Shown in pieces: positions 11,173-22,100 of a stretch of DNA of 64,000 bases. A program made the translations under genes and the position numbers. The stretch comes from Asterias amurensis (lineage: Eukaryota > Echinodermata > Asteroidea > Forcipulatida > Asteriidae): NCBI RefSeq assembly GCF_032118995.1, contig NC_092660.1:4231501-4295500 (forward strand). The letters run 5' to 3'. Every line of letters begins with the position of its first letter. Position 1 is the stretch's first letter. The notes beneath the pieces were generated by a model, which worked only from the letters and a program-made list of their open reading frames with translations, was not told the DNA's origin and made no database searches.

Positions 11173-11500
11173 ATTTGATGTGTATTTCTTCTTTCACTGC
11201 ATCGTTTTGATAAATTAATTGGCCTTGGTACAGTTTTCCCCGTAAAAAACCAGAGTCGATTACCGCACGTAAACACTTCTTACGAAACTCTCACCACAAC
11301 GTCCTAGCTCGCCACCAAACGAACTCGACCGTCGTACGGGGTACGCTAAAATCCAATGTCCCTTCTCTCAGCTCTTGGTCGAGTTGGTTAATTAAGTGTA
11401 AGGCCGTGTTTCTCCGAGAGGCCGAGCTGGTTCGACGACATGCAGCGCATGCGTGTAGTCGATCGACATGTCAAGCCTCGGCGCGTACGTCGTAGAGAGA
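11173..11500. promoter_or_regulatory. Candidate bidirectional promoter between PET100 and the mucin-like gene
   Basis: The sequence from about 11260 to 11500 is richer in CpG and GC than its surroundings (for example CTCGACCGTCGTACGGGG, CGGCGCGTACGTCGT). PET100 starts on its left on the - strand and a donor-ending exon lies on its right on the + strand. No TATA box is evident. The inference rests on position and base composition only. Confidence 0.45.
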
Positions 11501-11615
11501 GAGAGGACGAAGAAGTGTTGTTTTGGAGAGCCGACCCTTTGTGATTTTAATCGTTATTTTATACAAACATGGGACAAGAATTGGCGTGATATTTGAGTAC
11601 ATGATAGAAGGAATT
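11460..11615 (+). other. Probable 5' UTR exon 1 of the mucin-like gene
   Basis: CpG-rich sequence ends in a strong donor GAATT|GTAAGT at 11616. The first coding exon of the + strand gene (18599) starts with an acceptor, so an upstream non-coding exon is required, and this is the best candidate. The 5' limit is not defined. Confidence 0.4.
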
Positions 11616-11944
11616 GTAAGTATAAAGCAGATTTGATTGATGATAGATATAGTTCAAACTAAAATGTGGTTTTGCGAAATACGTTTTTGTTGTTTTTGTT
11701 GAATGGGATTCCGGCCGCTGGAGGTAACAGTGCATGCATCGTGTGTGCAGCAGTCCATTGCCCCGAGCTGCCTGTGGGCTCTTTTAACATGAAACTTTGG
11801 ACCAATGAAAGTTGTTAAGTTTTTGTAATCTTCACTTTTTAGTGCGTCCTCAACCAAACTAATTACCCTGGAAAGTCCATATTGTTCACGTACCCATACT
11901 GATTCGAACCGTTTCTCCTCTTCAACACTTTTGATTATTTTAAT

Positions 11945-12147
11945 TTAAAGGATTTTTTTGGGGGTACTATTTGTAACACAAAACACAATGTCCACATATT
12001 TACATTATTAAAAAAACTTACACCTTCAAAGATAATGATAGTAGGCCTGTGTAAGTAGAAAGCATACCTTAAAGTATTAGTTGCTGAGGTGCTGTAGTTT
12101 TTGAGAAATGAGTTTTTTGTCCTACAAAAAGTACCTAGACCCGTTAA
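11945..12147 (-). mobile_element. Foldback MITE, family E (shortened)
   Basis: Starts TTAAAGGATTTTTTTGGGGGTAC and ends GTACCTAGACCCGTTAA. It contains TTGCTGAGGTGCTGTAG and the AACACAAAACACAATGTCCA block shared with 16693 and 43668. Its last TTAA is the first TTAA of the neighbour at 12144. Confidence 0.65.
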
Positions 12148-12534
12148 AGCCATTGGACACTTTCAGTAAACAGTATTGTTCAAAGGCCCACACTTCGTGT
12201 ATCACAACTTATAGTTGTATATAAAATAACAAACCTGTAAAAATTTAGGCTCAATCGGTCATCGGAGTTGGGAGAAAATAACGGGAAAACCCCACCCTTG
12301 TTTCCCCACGTTTTCGCTGTGTCATGACAAGTGTTTAAAATAAATGTGAATTCTCGATGTCGATGTCGAGAATTGATAATTGTTTTAATGTTTTCTCAAA
12401 AAGTAAAGCATTTCATGGAACAATATTTCAAGAGAAGTCTTTCACCATTGCCCTCTGTAAACCCTGTAAGTTATTTGTAAATCTGTGAACTTTCATTTTT
12501 TTTTTTCTGTTCCGAAAGTGTATAATGGCTTTAA
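12144..12534 (-). mobile_element. Foldback MITE, family C
   Basis: TTAAAGCCATTGGACACTTTC to GAAAGTGTATAATGGCTTTAA, with the central hairpin ATTCTCGATGTCGATGTCGAGAAT. Same family as 5980. Confidence 0.8.
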
Positions 12535-13420
12535 CTTCTTTCAGTTTCAGTTTAATTAATTGTTGTTTTTTGTAGTTTAAAATAACCTATAGTTACCTGT
12601 CTTCACTGGCTCTAATTTAAGACTGGGTCTTATTAAAACTATTATAATTCCCACCTTATTTCATCCACTGAGAAGGTATGAAGTGCCCAGGGTACGTTCA
12701 AAAGGGTCAGATCCAAAACTACCTCTTTGTGACGGGACGGAAAATGAAGTACATTTGGTTGCATATATTTTGTCAGGAATGTTATTTTTTTTTTAGTTAG
12801 GTACTTATAATCACAAGTAAGTTGTGCTCTATTATTGGAAAAATTATTTACCCTCAACATAAAAACGTTGCCATGGTAGCGAACATTTTTAAAAAGTGAC
12901 GGGACGGAATGAAGAAATAATGAAACTTTTGTACTTTGTGTTCAATACTGATTTTCATCAAATTTAATGAGAAGTCAACAACAATTTTCATGGCAATACA
13001 AAGTACAACTATTGGCCTTCTTACTATACATAGACATCACAGCTTGATTCTTTCTGTAAATAAAAAACACTTAATTAAAAAACAAAATGGTCGTGTGATG
13101 GGACGGAAAAGTGACGGGACGGAAATTTGTCAATATGTGTAAATGTTTGGTTTGGATCTGTAGATCTTTAACAAATTTGATCTGCATGTTAAACTTTCAA
13201 AATACTAGCATTAAAAACCATTGTTTTCTTCTTTAATGGTGTTTTAGTTAATTAATAAATCTTTAGAACATTTTACAAGTACATGTACCTGTAGATGTAG
13301 ATCCCATAACCAACATGTCAAATCAACTGATAGGCCTACTTAAAGCAATGTACTATGTACCCTGCTTATTAATACATTAGCTATGGCTGCTCATGCATAG
13401 AAAAGTCACTTACCACTTAC

Positions 13421-13928
13421 TTTGTATTGTCCCCTTGACCCCACTGGTACAGGAGGTGAAATTTTACATATGACCTTTTCTTTTTTGTACCACACAGTAT
13501 CCATATTTTTCCCGTCTGTCTCTGGCCATTTCCAATAATCCCCAGATTTGGTCATTGCGTGTACATAAGTATCGGTTGATTTGATTGTAAGGACCTCACC
13601 GGGGTACATTTGTGAGTCGTACTCTACAATTACCCAGTCTCCCACTTTCCAAGAAAGATCATTATTGTCATCAGCAACCTTGTCACCTGCACTTATCTCA
13701 TCTCTTACATTTCTTTCATCTGTAACAATTTCACTCTCATCCTCACCAACATCCATGTCTTCCACCTCATCTTGCTCACACTCGTAAATTTGTTCTCAAA
13801 AATTCTTCTCCGAATGCCACCTGTCACTAAATTTGCTGTTTAGGAAGAACTCAAGCTTGGTGGTCTTGGTGATTTGTCTCTTAATGAAGCGCACCTTAAG
13901 GGTGCCAGGTACATCAGGGACATTGCCG
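13421..13928 (-). pseudogene. Broken exon of an element-associated protein
   Basis: Read on the - strand, an open stretch begins near 13928 with NVPDVPGTLKVRFIKRQ, is interrupted by TGA at 13796-13798, and continues in the same frame through an acidic linker (DEVEDMDVGEDES) into a compact domain: VGDWVIVEYD, YPGEVL, WKWPE, VWYKKE, ISPPVPV. The reading stops being protein-like at a donor, CAATACAAA|GTAAGT (GT ends at 13420). The VGDxVxVxYD...YPGxV...WKWP...ISPPxP pattern is one I associate with repeated, transposon-linked uncharacterised proteins in invertebrates and fish (SH3/Tudor-like small barrel). That assignment is from memory and needs a search. Confidence 0.5.
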
Positions 13929-13945
13929 GCTTAACATACTAACTA

Positions 13946-14210
13946 CAACCTAACCCCCCCCCACCCCCCTTCCCCCTTTTATAATTTGTCTTTTAAATTA
14001 TTTCCCTTTTCTAAAATATCCTTCTATAACCTAACCCACCCCAACCCCCCCCCTTCCCCCTTTTATAAGTTGTCTTTCAAGTTATTTTTTCTTTTTTTCA
14101 AAATTCCTTTTTATAACCTAACCCACCCCAACCCCCCCCCCCTCCCCCTTTTATAAATTGTCTTTTCAACTATTTCCGTTTTCTAAAATATCCCTCAGAG
14201 CCTCAGGTTT
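13946..14210. repeat. C-rich tandem triplication (~90 bp unit)
   Basis: Three successive units of the form CTAACCCACCCCAACCCCCC, then TTCCCCCTTTTATAA, TTGTCTTT and a T-rich tail ending TTCTAAAATATCC. Units start near 13946, 14028 and 14116. Confidence 0.8.
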
Positions 14211-15471
14211 TGTGTAGTTTGTCAGGTTTTATGCCGTTAGCCAAATTACGCGATCTAAAATCATTTCCCCTTCATCCCCCAAACACTTTTCATAATGGCC
14301 AAAACTTAGCTTCGTATATTTTTTATTTTTCTTCCTTTCGTGCCGAGTATGTACAATGTCTAGATCTTACATAACTAGTCGTCACACTCATTCTATGCAC
14401 ACTAAGAACAGTGATACTCTTTTTCTCAACGGTTTGTGTCTTTGAGGTTTAATATACCGTGAGGTATATATAGGGCAGTTAGACTTTAGGTCTTACTTAT
14501 CAAAACAATAATGTGTAACATACTAATACATGTTGTGTGTAACAGTACCATTAACATACACCATGGAGGTTAGGCCTATTTATTGTAGGTCAGTGTGGAG
14601 TACACTATTTTGCATAGAGGGGTACACAAATTTGAGGAGCTTCATTTTTGCAATTGACCATGCACATCTGAAAGTATCTGAGGAACCAGTAATGATGGAC
14701 GGGAGGGTAAACTCGGTTACAACTGCTCAAGGACCCATTACAGTAAACATTTCATAAAAGAGTCAGAATATACTCCAGAAGATATGGTGTTACAATATAA
14801 TTGTTGTCCCATTGCACCATTTTCCGTCCCGTCGCACTAAATTTCCGTCCCGTCATGAAAATTTTAAAGTGTCCTGTATAAACCTGGGGTCCAAAAATAT
14901 GAAAACACATAAGTTGTTAATCTTCAACACTTCATAAAATGATACTTTGCAAAGTTTCATTCATATCCATTTACTTTATCATAGTAAAAATTTAAAACAA
15001 TTATGTCAAAACGCGACGGGACGGAATGCGGACTTGTTTAAAACGAACCCTAGGCAATTCACTGAGAATTTGAAAAAACCTTTATGCTTAAATCAGTTCC
15101 TAGGAACAAGCCAAACAGACTGATCACAAAAAGTTTGATTTGACTAGCTTTGTTTATATCAGAATCAATTGTGTTAAAATTCTGTCCCGTCGCACTCAGA
15201 TTGCGCCATTTTTGTCTTTCACGGTGTATATCTTGGAAATAAAACGAGATTCAGCGAAAAAAAATTGCCCCTAAAAACTCCAATATCTATATGGCTCACA
15301 CAAAGAAAAAAAATAATCAATTCAACGTACAACAAAAAGTTGATTATTTCCAGTTTTGGTTGACAGGTTTTGGATCTGACCCCGAAGTGGTAAAGGTACG
15401 AAATGTCCTGACATAATTATGTCAGTCATAATTATTATTGAGGCTTAAAATACATGTATGGTTCATTTAAT

Positions 15472-15540
15472 AAAAGCCCCACTTCTGTGGCCAAGATCTG
15501 AATTCTTGATCTTGGCCACAGAGAAGTGGGCAACCCTAGA
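15472..15540. repeat. Short hairpin repeat
   Basis: CCCACTTCTGTGGCCAAGATC and its inverted copy GATCTTGGCCACAGAGAAGTGGG are separated by a few bases. Confidence 0.7.
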
Positions 15541-16264
15541 ACTAAGAACTTCCTTCCGCTAACAATAGGTGAACGAATTTCATAGTGGGGCTAGCAACGA
15601 CCAAAAGTTTGCAACTAATTGTTTGTTAAAAAATAGCCATCACATAACACTTACAATATCTATCTATCTATAGATCTTCCTTCAATTCAAGTACAGTTCC
15701 TCTTACTTAGAAGTTTGGAGACTTTAGATTGACGTCGAACTAAGCAAAGGGTGGGGGAAAGTGTAATTATGAGTGTATTGACAAACTGGTTGATGATTAC
15801 CTTTTTTACTTTACAAAGAAATTGGGGTCTTTCCAACTGTATTTCAGGGCTTGAAGTTAACACTTTACCGCAGGCTAGTGATTTTAAAAGTATTGGTCCA
15901 GTAAACTCAAGACTGGAAAAGTCTGGTGGTCTCGTGTTTTTTCAACTCGGCTACCTCAATGTGTTTTAAAAAAATCTTTTTGAAAAAAAATGCCTACACC
16001 AAGATAATTGTAGTCTTGAAGTCAAGACGGTAATTGTTAAGCGCGGTGTGTAGTTACAGCGCGGCGTAGCTACGGGGACGATACACACACCCTCGATCTC
16101 AGTATGTGTGTGTGAGTCAGTCGCAATTACCGCGCTACCTACGACTGTTGCATGTGTAACATCGCACTGTGACTGTGTTATGAACGGCAGACAAATAGGC
16201 AGCGCCTAACGACTTGCCATCAAGTCTAAGATAATTGAGATTCAAATAAATGTGAATCTTCTCT

Positions 16265-16650
16265 TTAAAGGCGGTGGACACTATAGGTAATTGTCAAAGT
16301 CTAGCCTTCACAGTTGGTGTATTTCAACATGCATAAAATAAGAAACCTGTGAAAATTTGAGCTCAATTGGTCGTCAAACTTGCGTGATAATAATAAAAGA
16401 AAAAAACAACATTGTCACACAAAGTTTTGTGCGTTTAGATGGTTGATTTCGAGATCTCAAGTTCTAAATCTAAGGTCTCGAAAATCAAATTCGTGGAAAA
16501 TTTCTTCTTTCTCGAAAACTATGGCACTTCAGAGGGAGCTGTTTCTCACAATGTTTTATACCATCAACCTCTCCCCATTACTCGTCACCAAGAAAGGTTT
16601 TATGCCAATAATTATTTTGAGTAATTACCAGTAGTGTCCACTGCCTTTAA
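16265..16650 (-). mobile_element. Foldback MITE, family A (inverse orientation)
   Basis: TTAAAGGCGGTGGACACTAT to GTAGTGTCCACTGCCTTTAA. The interior is the reverse complement of the copy at 3206. Confidence 0.85.
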
Positions 16651-16692
16651 TAGTGCTTGATCACTCATGTTGATTGTGGTCTAGTGAACATT

Positions 16693-17010
16693 TTAAACAG
16701 TCTGGTTACTTTTTGTAGGCCACAAAACACGATGTCCACAGATTTACTGAAAATATTACTTGCTGAGGTGCTGTAGTCTTCGAGAAATGAGTGAAACAAG
16801 TCACAAGAAAAAAAATTGTCTCTAAAGACAAAAATTATTTTAGCATGTAAAACACAATTTTCGTTTTACTCATTGATAAAAAACTACAGCACCTCAGCTA
16901 GTAATATTTCAAGGGAAGCTTTCTGCTATCATTATCTTCAAACAGTGTAAGTTTAATGTTAAGCTTTGGACATTGTGTTTTGTGTTACAGAAAGTACCCA
17001 AATCCTTTAA
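16693..17010. mobile_element. Foldback MITE, family E
   Basis: TTAAACAGTCTGGTTACTTT to AAAGTACCCAAATCCTTTAA, imperfect inverted ends. It is palindromic around GTCTCTAAAGAC. It shares its last TTAA with the family A copy at 17007. Confidence 0.7.
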
Positions 17011-17394
17011 AGGCAGTGGATACTATTGGTAATTACTCAAAGTAATTGTTACCATAAAACCTTACTTGGTAATGAGTTATAGGGAGAGGTTGATAGTATA
17101 AAACAATGTGAGAAACGGCTCCCTCTGAAGTAACGTAGTTTTCGAGAAAAAACTAATTTTCCACGAATTTGATTTCGAGACCTCAGGTTTAGAATTTGAG
17201 ATCTCAAAATCAAGCATCTGAAAGCACACAACTTCGTGTAACAAGGGTGTTTTTTCTTTCATAATTATCTCGCAACTTTGAAGACCAAATTGAGCTCAAA
17301 TTTTCACAGGTTTGTTATTTTGGGCGTATGTTGAGATCCACTAAAGTGAGAAGACTGGTCTTGAAAAATTGCCATTAGTGTTCAGTGTGTTTAA
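17007..17394 (+). mobile_element. Foldback MITE, family A
   Basis: TTAAAGGCAGTGGATACTAT to TTAGTGTTCAGTGTGTTTAA. Middle member of a three-element chain sharing single TTAA junctions. Confidence 0.8.
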
Positions 17395-17781
17395 AGGCAG
17401 TGGACACTATTGGTAATTGTCAAAGACTAGCCTTCACAGTTGGTGTATCTCAACATATGAATGCATAAAATAACAAACCTGTGAAAATTTGAGCTCAATC
17501 GGTCATCAAAGTTGCGAGATAATACTGAAAGAAGAAATCACCCTTGTCACACAAAGTCGTTTGCGTTTAGATGGTTGATTGCGAGACCTCAAGTTTTAAA
17601 TCTGAGGTCTCGAAATCAAATTCGTGGAAAATTACTTCTTTCTCGAAAACTATGGCACTTCAGAGGGAGCCGTTTCTCACAATGTTTTATACCATCAGCC
17701 TCTCCCCATTACTCGTCACCAAGAAAGATTTTATGCTAATAATTATTTTGAGTAATTGCCAATAGTGTCCACAGGCTTTAA
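17391..17781 (-). mobile_element. Foldback MITE, family A (inverse orientation)
   Basis: TTAAAGGCAGTGGACACTAT to ATAGTGTCCACAGGCTTTAA. It abuts the preceding copy head-on across one TTAA (17391-17394). Confidence 0.85.
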
Positions 17782-18598
17782 CAATTGTATTCACGTGTAA
17801 TTCTCAATTTGAATTTTACAAAACCAAAAACTGTAGACCCCCACTGATATTAAATGATCTCTATATAAAGCACTCAATAAATGTCTTTATTGTACATGTT
17901 CAGTCATTCATGACCTTGTAGTTGGTTGTGTACAGTTGTGTGTACAGTTACCATAGGGAAGTCCTAATAAGGGAAATCCCCTTTGGTGTACCACACAATG
18001 GGAGGGCTTGTTTGTCTGCGCACAGCCATGATTGGTCAAAGTCCAGTCCCATGCAGTGAGTGATGTTATAATGTACAATACATAATTTATGCTGATCAGT
18101 ACACACTGTGGCCATTTACCAGGAACTGTATTTTAATAAGTACATGTACGTAAACCTGTGATGACGTGATTGTTTGTTTGCTGTTGGGAGCAAGGTACTG
18201 TACAGTGCTCAACTCTCTGGAGATGAGTTTACATTTTTGGTCAAAATGGTAGTGACATTTTTTGTTCGTAGTGATGTTAACCTTTTTACTTAGTATTCTG
18301 AGAAATGCTCTGATGAATATGCAGATGGTATACATCAGCCACTTACTGGTTTAAGATTTTGAATCACAAAATGCAGTGACCGATTTCCCATGGATACAAA
18401 TATTCCTTTAAAAAAACCATTTAGGAATTATTGCTTCAGGCTTTAATAATGTACAAAATTTGATACAGATGGGAAAACAAGTTAGACTTATTCCAGTTGA
18501 ATTAAAACCCTGTTTTCATGTTTAATACAAGTTTGTGTTTCTGGTTTTATAGTAACTCCTAACTATAAAGTCACACTTTTTTTTCTTCTTCCCTGCAG

Positions 18599-19110
18599 CA
18601 AATGAAACTTCTGTGAATCATTCTGCTACATGTACAGTGGAAGAGAGAGAGGCAGAGAGTGTCTTACAGTCAGACATTGATTCCTTCATATCCCAGTCTC
18701 CATCTTGCCAAGCAACCTCTCTATTTCTACCTGGCTTCAGTCCACCAAGATGCTGCTTCTATGAATTGGTGGTCTTCTTTAATAATGGCCGACACTCAAG
18801 CTCACATCCAAGAATCAACATGCTACAAACGATTCTTGTGAAGATAAACTCTGCCAGTTCTTAGTTGATGTAAACCGCATGGTGCAGCGTCGCTCGCTCA
18901 GCCTATAAACATTAGGCCTGATGAACATCATGGCATCCTACTGGCATTGGAATCTATTGTGCCTTCTTTGTGCTGTGTTCGTTGCCTGGTTAGTTCCAAC
19001 GAGGGCAGTGATGGACTACTGTTCCGAAGGAAGTTTGAACTGTACAGTGGAAAATGCTACTAAAATTATGACTCTTAATGCAGGCATACCAGATCTGCCA
19101 GATTTCCCAT
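18599..19110 (+). CDS. Exon with 5' UTR, start codon and signal peptide
   Basis: The acceptor CTTCTTCCCTGCAG ends at 18598. The exon begins non-coding and has upstream ATGs, one opening an 83-codon frame (18613-18864) that ends before the main start. The main frame starts at ATG 18921 (MNIMASYW...); the ATG at 18930 has the better context (CATCATGG) and gives the same signal peptide. The donor CCCAT|GTAAGT at 19111 leaves phase 1. The first two cysteines are in YCSEG and NCTV. Confidence 0.75.
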
Positions 19111-22100
19111 GTAAGTACCGCATTCACAACAAAAACTGGTTTTTGTTTTTTAATTTTGTGCACGTTCGGATTTGCCTTATTTGGTTTTGGTGGTAGTGTT
19201 GGCATTGGGTGGTCAGGTTCACTGCTGGGACTAAGGTTCGAACTCCATGGCTCAAAATTAACACTGGACCGCAGGCCCAGTGCCAGTTTTTTTAGAGTTG
19301 GGCTAGTATAATCCTGACCGGACAAGCCCCGTGGTCTTGTGTTTTTTAATTGACTAATAATAGTAAATCCTTATTCATAAATACATGTACCTCAGACAGT
19401 TTCGCTATTCCTATTGGTGGAGCGCGTCACATGGGGGTGTTTAAACGGTTAGTAATGACCAGCTGGAGCTCTGTTTATAACCATTTTTGTTTTATACTCT
19501 GCGCTAGTCTTGGTGCAAGAAGTTTCTTGTTAGGGTGATGCGGGCGCTGTCGGTGAGTTGGACGCGCTGTGTGTGAAAGGAAAAACGCGAACGTCTTGCA
19601 CCAAGACTATACGCGCACAAACGGATCTGGAAACTGTCGTCTTATTCATAACAATGCAACACATGGCATACAGAGCTCAAGCAAGTCGGTACGAATAAGT
19701 TTGACAGAGTTTCTTACTTAATTACGCCTTTTAACCAAAAAGGCATTTATGAATGGGAATAAAAGAGTAGTGACTTGTTCTTAAACGACCGTTTAAACCT
19801 TGCAGGATCGTTGTCGTACGTTTTGGCTCGGGCCTTTATCCCATGGCAACGACCCTTTGTCACACAGCAACTCGTCCCTACCCTTTTGTTTCCCTATTCG
19901 TGTATCTTAATTGAGAAAAATTGCTGTCAATGATATCTTTCAATTTATATACAATTGAGCTGGATATTCTCTTAGTGCTTGTTCAACTCATTTTGAATCC
20001 TTGGTCTTGTCAAATAAATATTTGCCCACTAAGAATGTGGAGTTAAAAGACTATAGACTGGTTGATTTCCCCAAGGCAGTCCAGTGTAAAATTTTGAGCC
20101 TTGTTGTGGTGTGACATTTATAATCAGTTGAGCTTTAAAGGCAGTGGACACTATTGGTAATTACTCAAAATAATTATTAGCATAAAACCTCACTTGGCAA
20201 TGAGTAATGGGGAGAGGTTGATAGTATACAACATTGTGAGAAACGGCTCCTTCTGAAGTAACATAGTTTTCGAGAAAGAAGTATTTTCCACGAATTTGAT
20301 TTGGGGTTTAGAATTTGAGGTCTCAAAATCAAGCATCTGAAAGCACACAACTTCATTTGACAAAATCTGTGGTTTTTTTTCCATTAATATCTCGCAACTT
20401 CGACTGCCAATTGAGCTGAAATGTTCTCAGGTTTGTTGTTTTATGTAAATGTTGAGATACACCAGGTGAGGAGACTAGAGTCTTTGAAAATTACCAAAAG
20501 TGTCCAGTGTCTTTAAGTTATCCAAATATCAATTGCTAGAGTCTGAACTTAGAGAAACATTTTCATCAAAATGTTTCTGAGAGAAATTTTGTTAGTAATA
20601 AAAGAGAGGAAAATTAAACCACTCTTCTACTCTGATTTTATTTCCTTTTTTCAAATAGGTTTTAACAATTATACTGCCAATCTGACCTGCTGTGAACAAG
20701 GTAAGCTTTTCAATTTATGTTAGTTTTGCAGTTTGTTGTATTTTGAGAGTTGGTTGAGTGACATGACCATTACAAGATGCAGATCAATACAACGCCACTT
20801 TAAAAGCCTTTTCATACTTTTGACATGGCAAAACCTCACATTTTTGGGAAAATAATTGGTTTTGTCAGAAAGAAAGAAAACAAACCACAGCTTTTGGAGT
20901 GAAACTTAAATTTTATTTTCAGTGAAAAAAAAAATCCATTCACCATTCTGTCTTGAATTATAAGTTATTTAAATTGTCAGTTGTAGTTGAACTTTTTTTT
21001 TTGCAGTGATCAGTTTTTGTGCATGAGCCAGTTTTGTTCCTGTTGCATCATGATCTAATACCAGTTTGACTGCATGAGCCAGTTTAACCACTTTCCGTTA
21101 CATACTCATCGTTGCAGTGTCCAACAAATACCAACATTAAAACTGTCATGAGAATGGAAAGTTTGAAAAAAAGATACATTTTCCAAGCGCTGTACCATAG
21201 TGTGACACATCATTCACTTTCAAGTAGTAAACAACAAGGGAAACCAATTGGGTAAATTTCAAACTAATAGGTTTGGGTTAAACACAAAAAACAAAACTAC
21301 TAGAGTGGGAGTTGAACCTTCACCCCCTGCATGATTCATGTGACTGACAACCCGAACAACTTGGCAAATAAGGGAGATTACAACACCCCATGCAGATATT
21401 CTAAAGAGCGCGTCACATGATATGTCTTAGTTTTACTAGACGGCGGTTGTGTGGTAGTGCATCGTTTGCCGTGTGATAGTCTGAGGACTATCACACGGTG
21501 TGCAGTACCCAGGCGTCTTTTTACCCACCTCAAACCCAATCAGTTGTGCATGCTGTGTATCTAAAACGGGCCTACGAACGTTACGTGTACGAAGATGATA
21601 GTCTGTTGGGGTGTTATAAAAGAAACTTTGACTGCTTTAACTCGTGCTATGGTTAAAACTATGACTCCCTGGGTGATCCCTCGGGAAAATAGAACGCTGC
21701 GGGGATCACCTCGGTAGTCGTGGTTTTAACCATACTACCAACCTTATGGCTAGATAGCTCTTCAGTTTGTAGAGCGCAGGCATGTTAAACTGGAGGTCGC
21801 ATGTTCCAAGTCCCGCTCTAGTAAATTTTGTCTTTGTTTAACCTAAAATTATCACTCACTTACATCTAGTCTTTCATTCGTTCCAGATGTAATTTGAGAG
21901 GATTTTTATGTATTCCTAGAAAAAAATTGTCAAAACAAAACATGGCAGAATTGCTGAGTTATTGAAGGAGACAGTGATGTCACAAATAACACGTATATCC
22001 CTTATTACCATGGCAATATCATGTAGTAATAGTGTTGGCTTACTTAGATTATTGTAGTAATGGAGAATTGCTTTCGCTGTTTTCACAACCTGTGCATAAT

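Larger units (their letters stand above)
12704..15382. mobile_element. Decayed DNA transposon with 16-bp TIRs and GACGGGACGGAA repeats
   Basis: GGGTCAGATCCAAAAC at 12704 and its exact inverted copy at 15367-15382 bound 2.7 kb. Inside, the motif GACGGGACGG (one copy GATGGGACGG) occurs at about 12731, 12898, 13098 and 13113 in + orientation, at about 14822, 14843 and 15181 in - orientation (the last lacking one base of the match), and at 15014 in + orientation. Such clustered copies resemble subterminal transposase-binding repeats. A broken coding remnant (13421-13928) lies between them. No clear target-site duplication is visible. The superfamily is not recognised. Confidence 0.6.
11616..18598 (+). 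other. Presumed first intron of the mucin-like gene, repeat-filled
   Basis: About 7 kb without a host exon that I can support. It holds foldback elements of families A, C and E, a decayed TIR transposon (12704-15382) and a C-rich triplication. The region 17.8-18.5 kb is AT-rich without recognised content. Confidence 0.4.
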
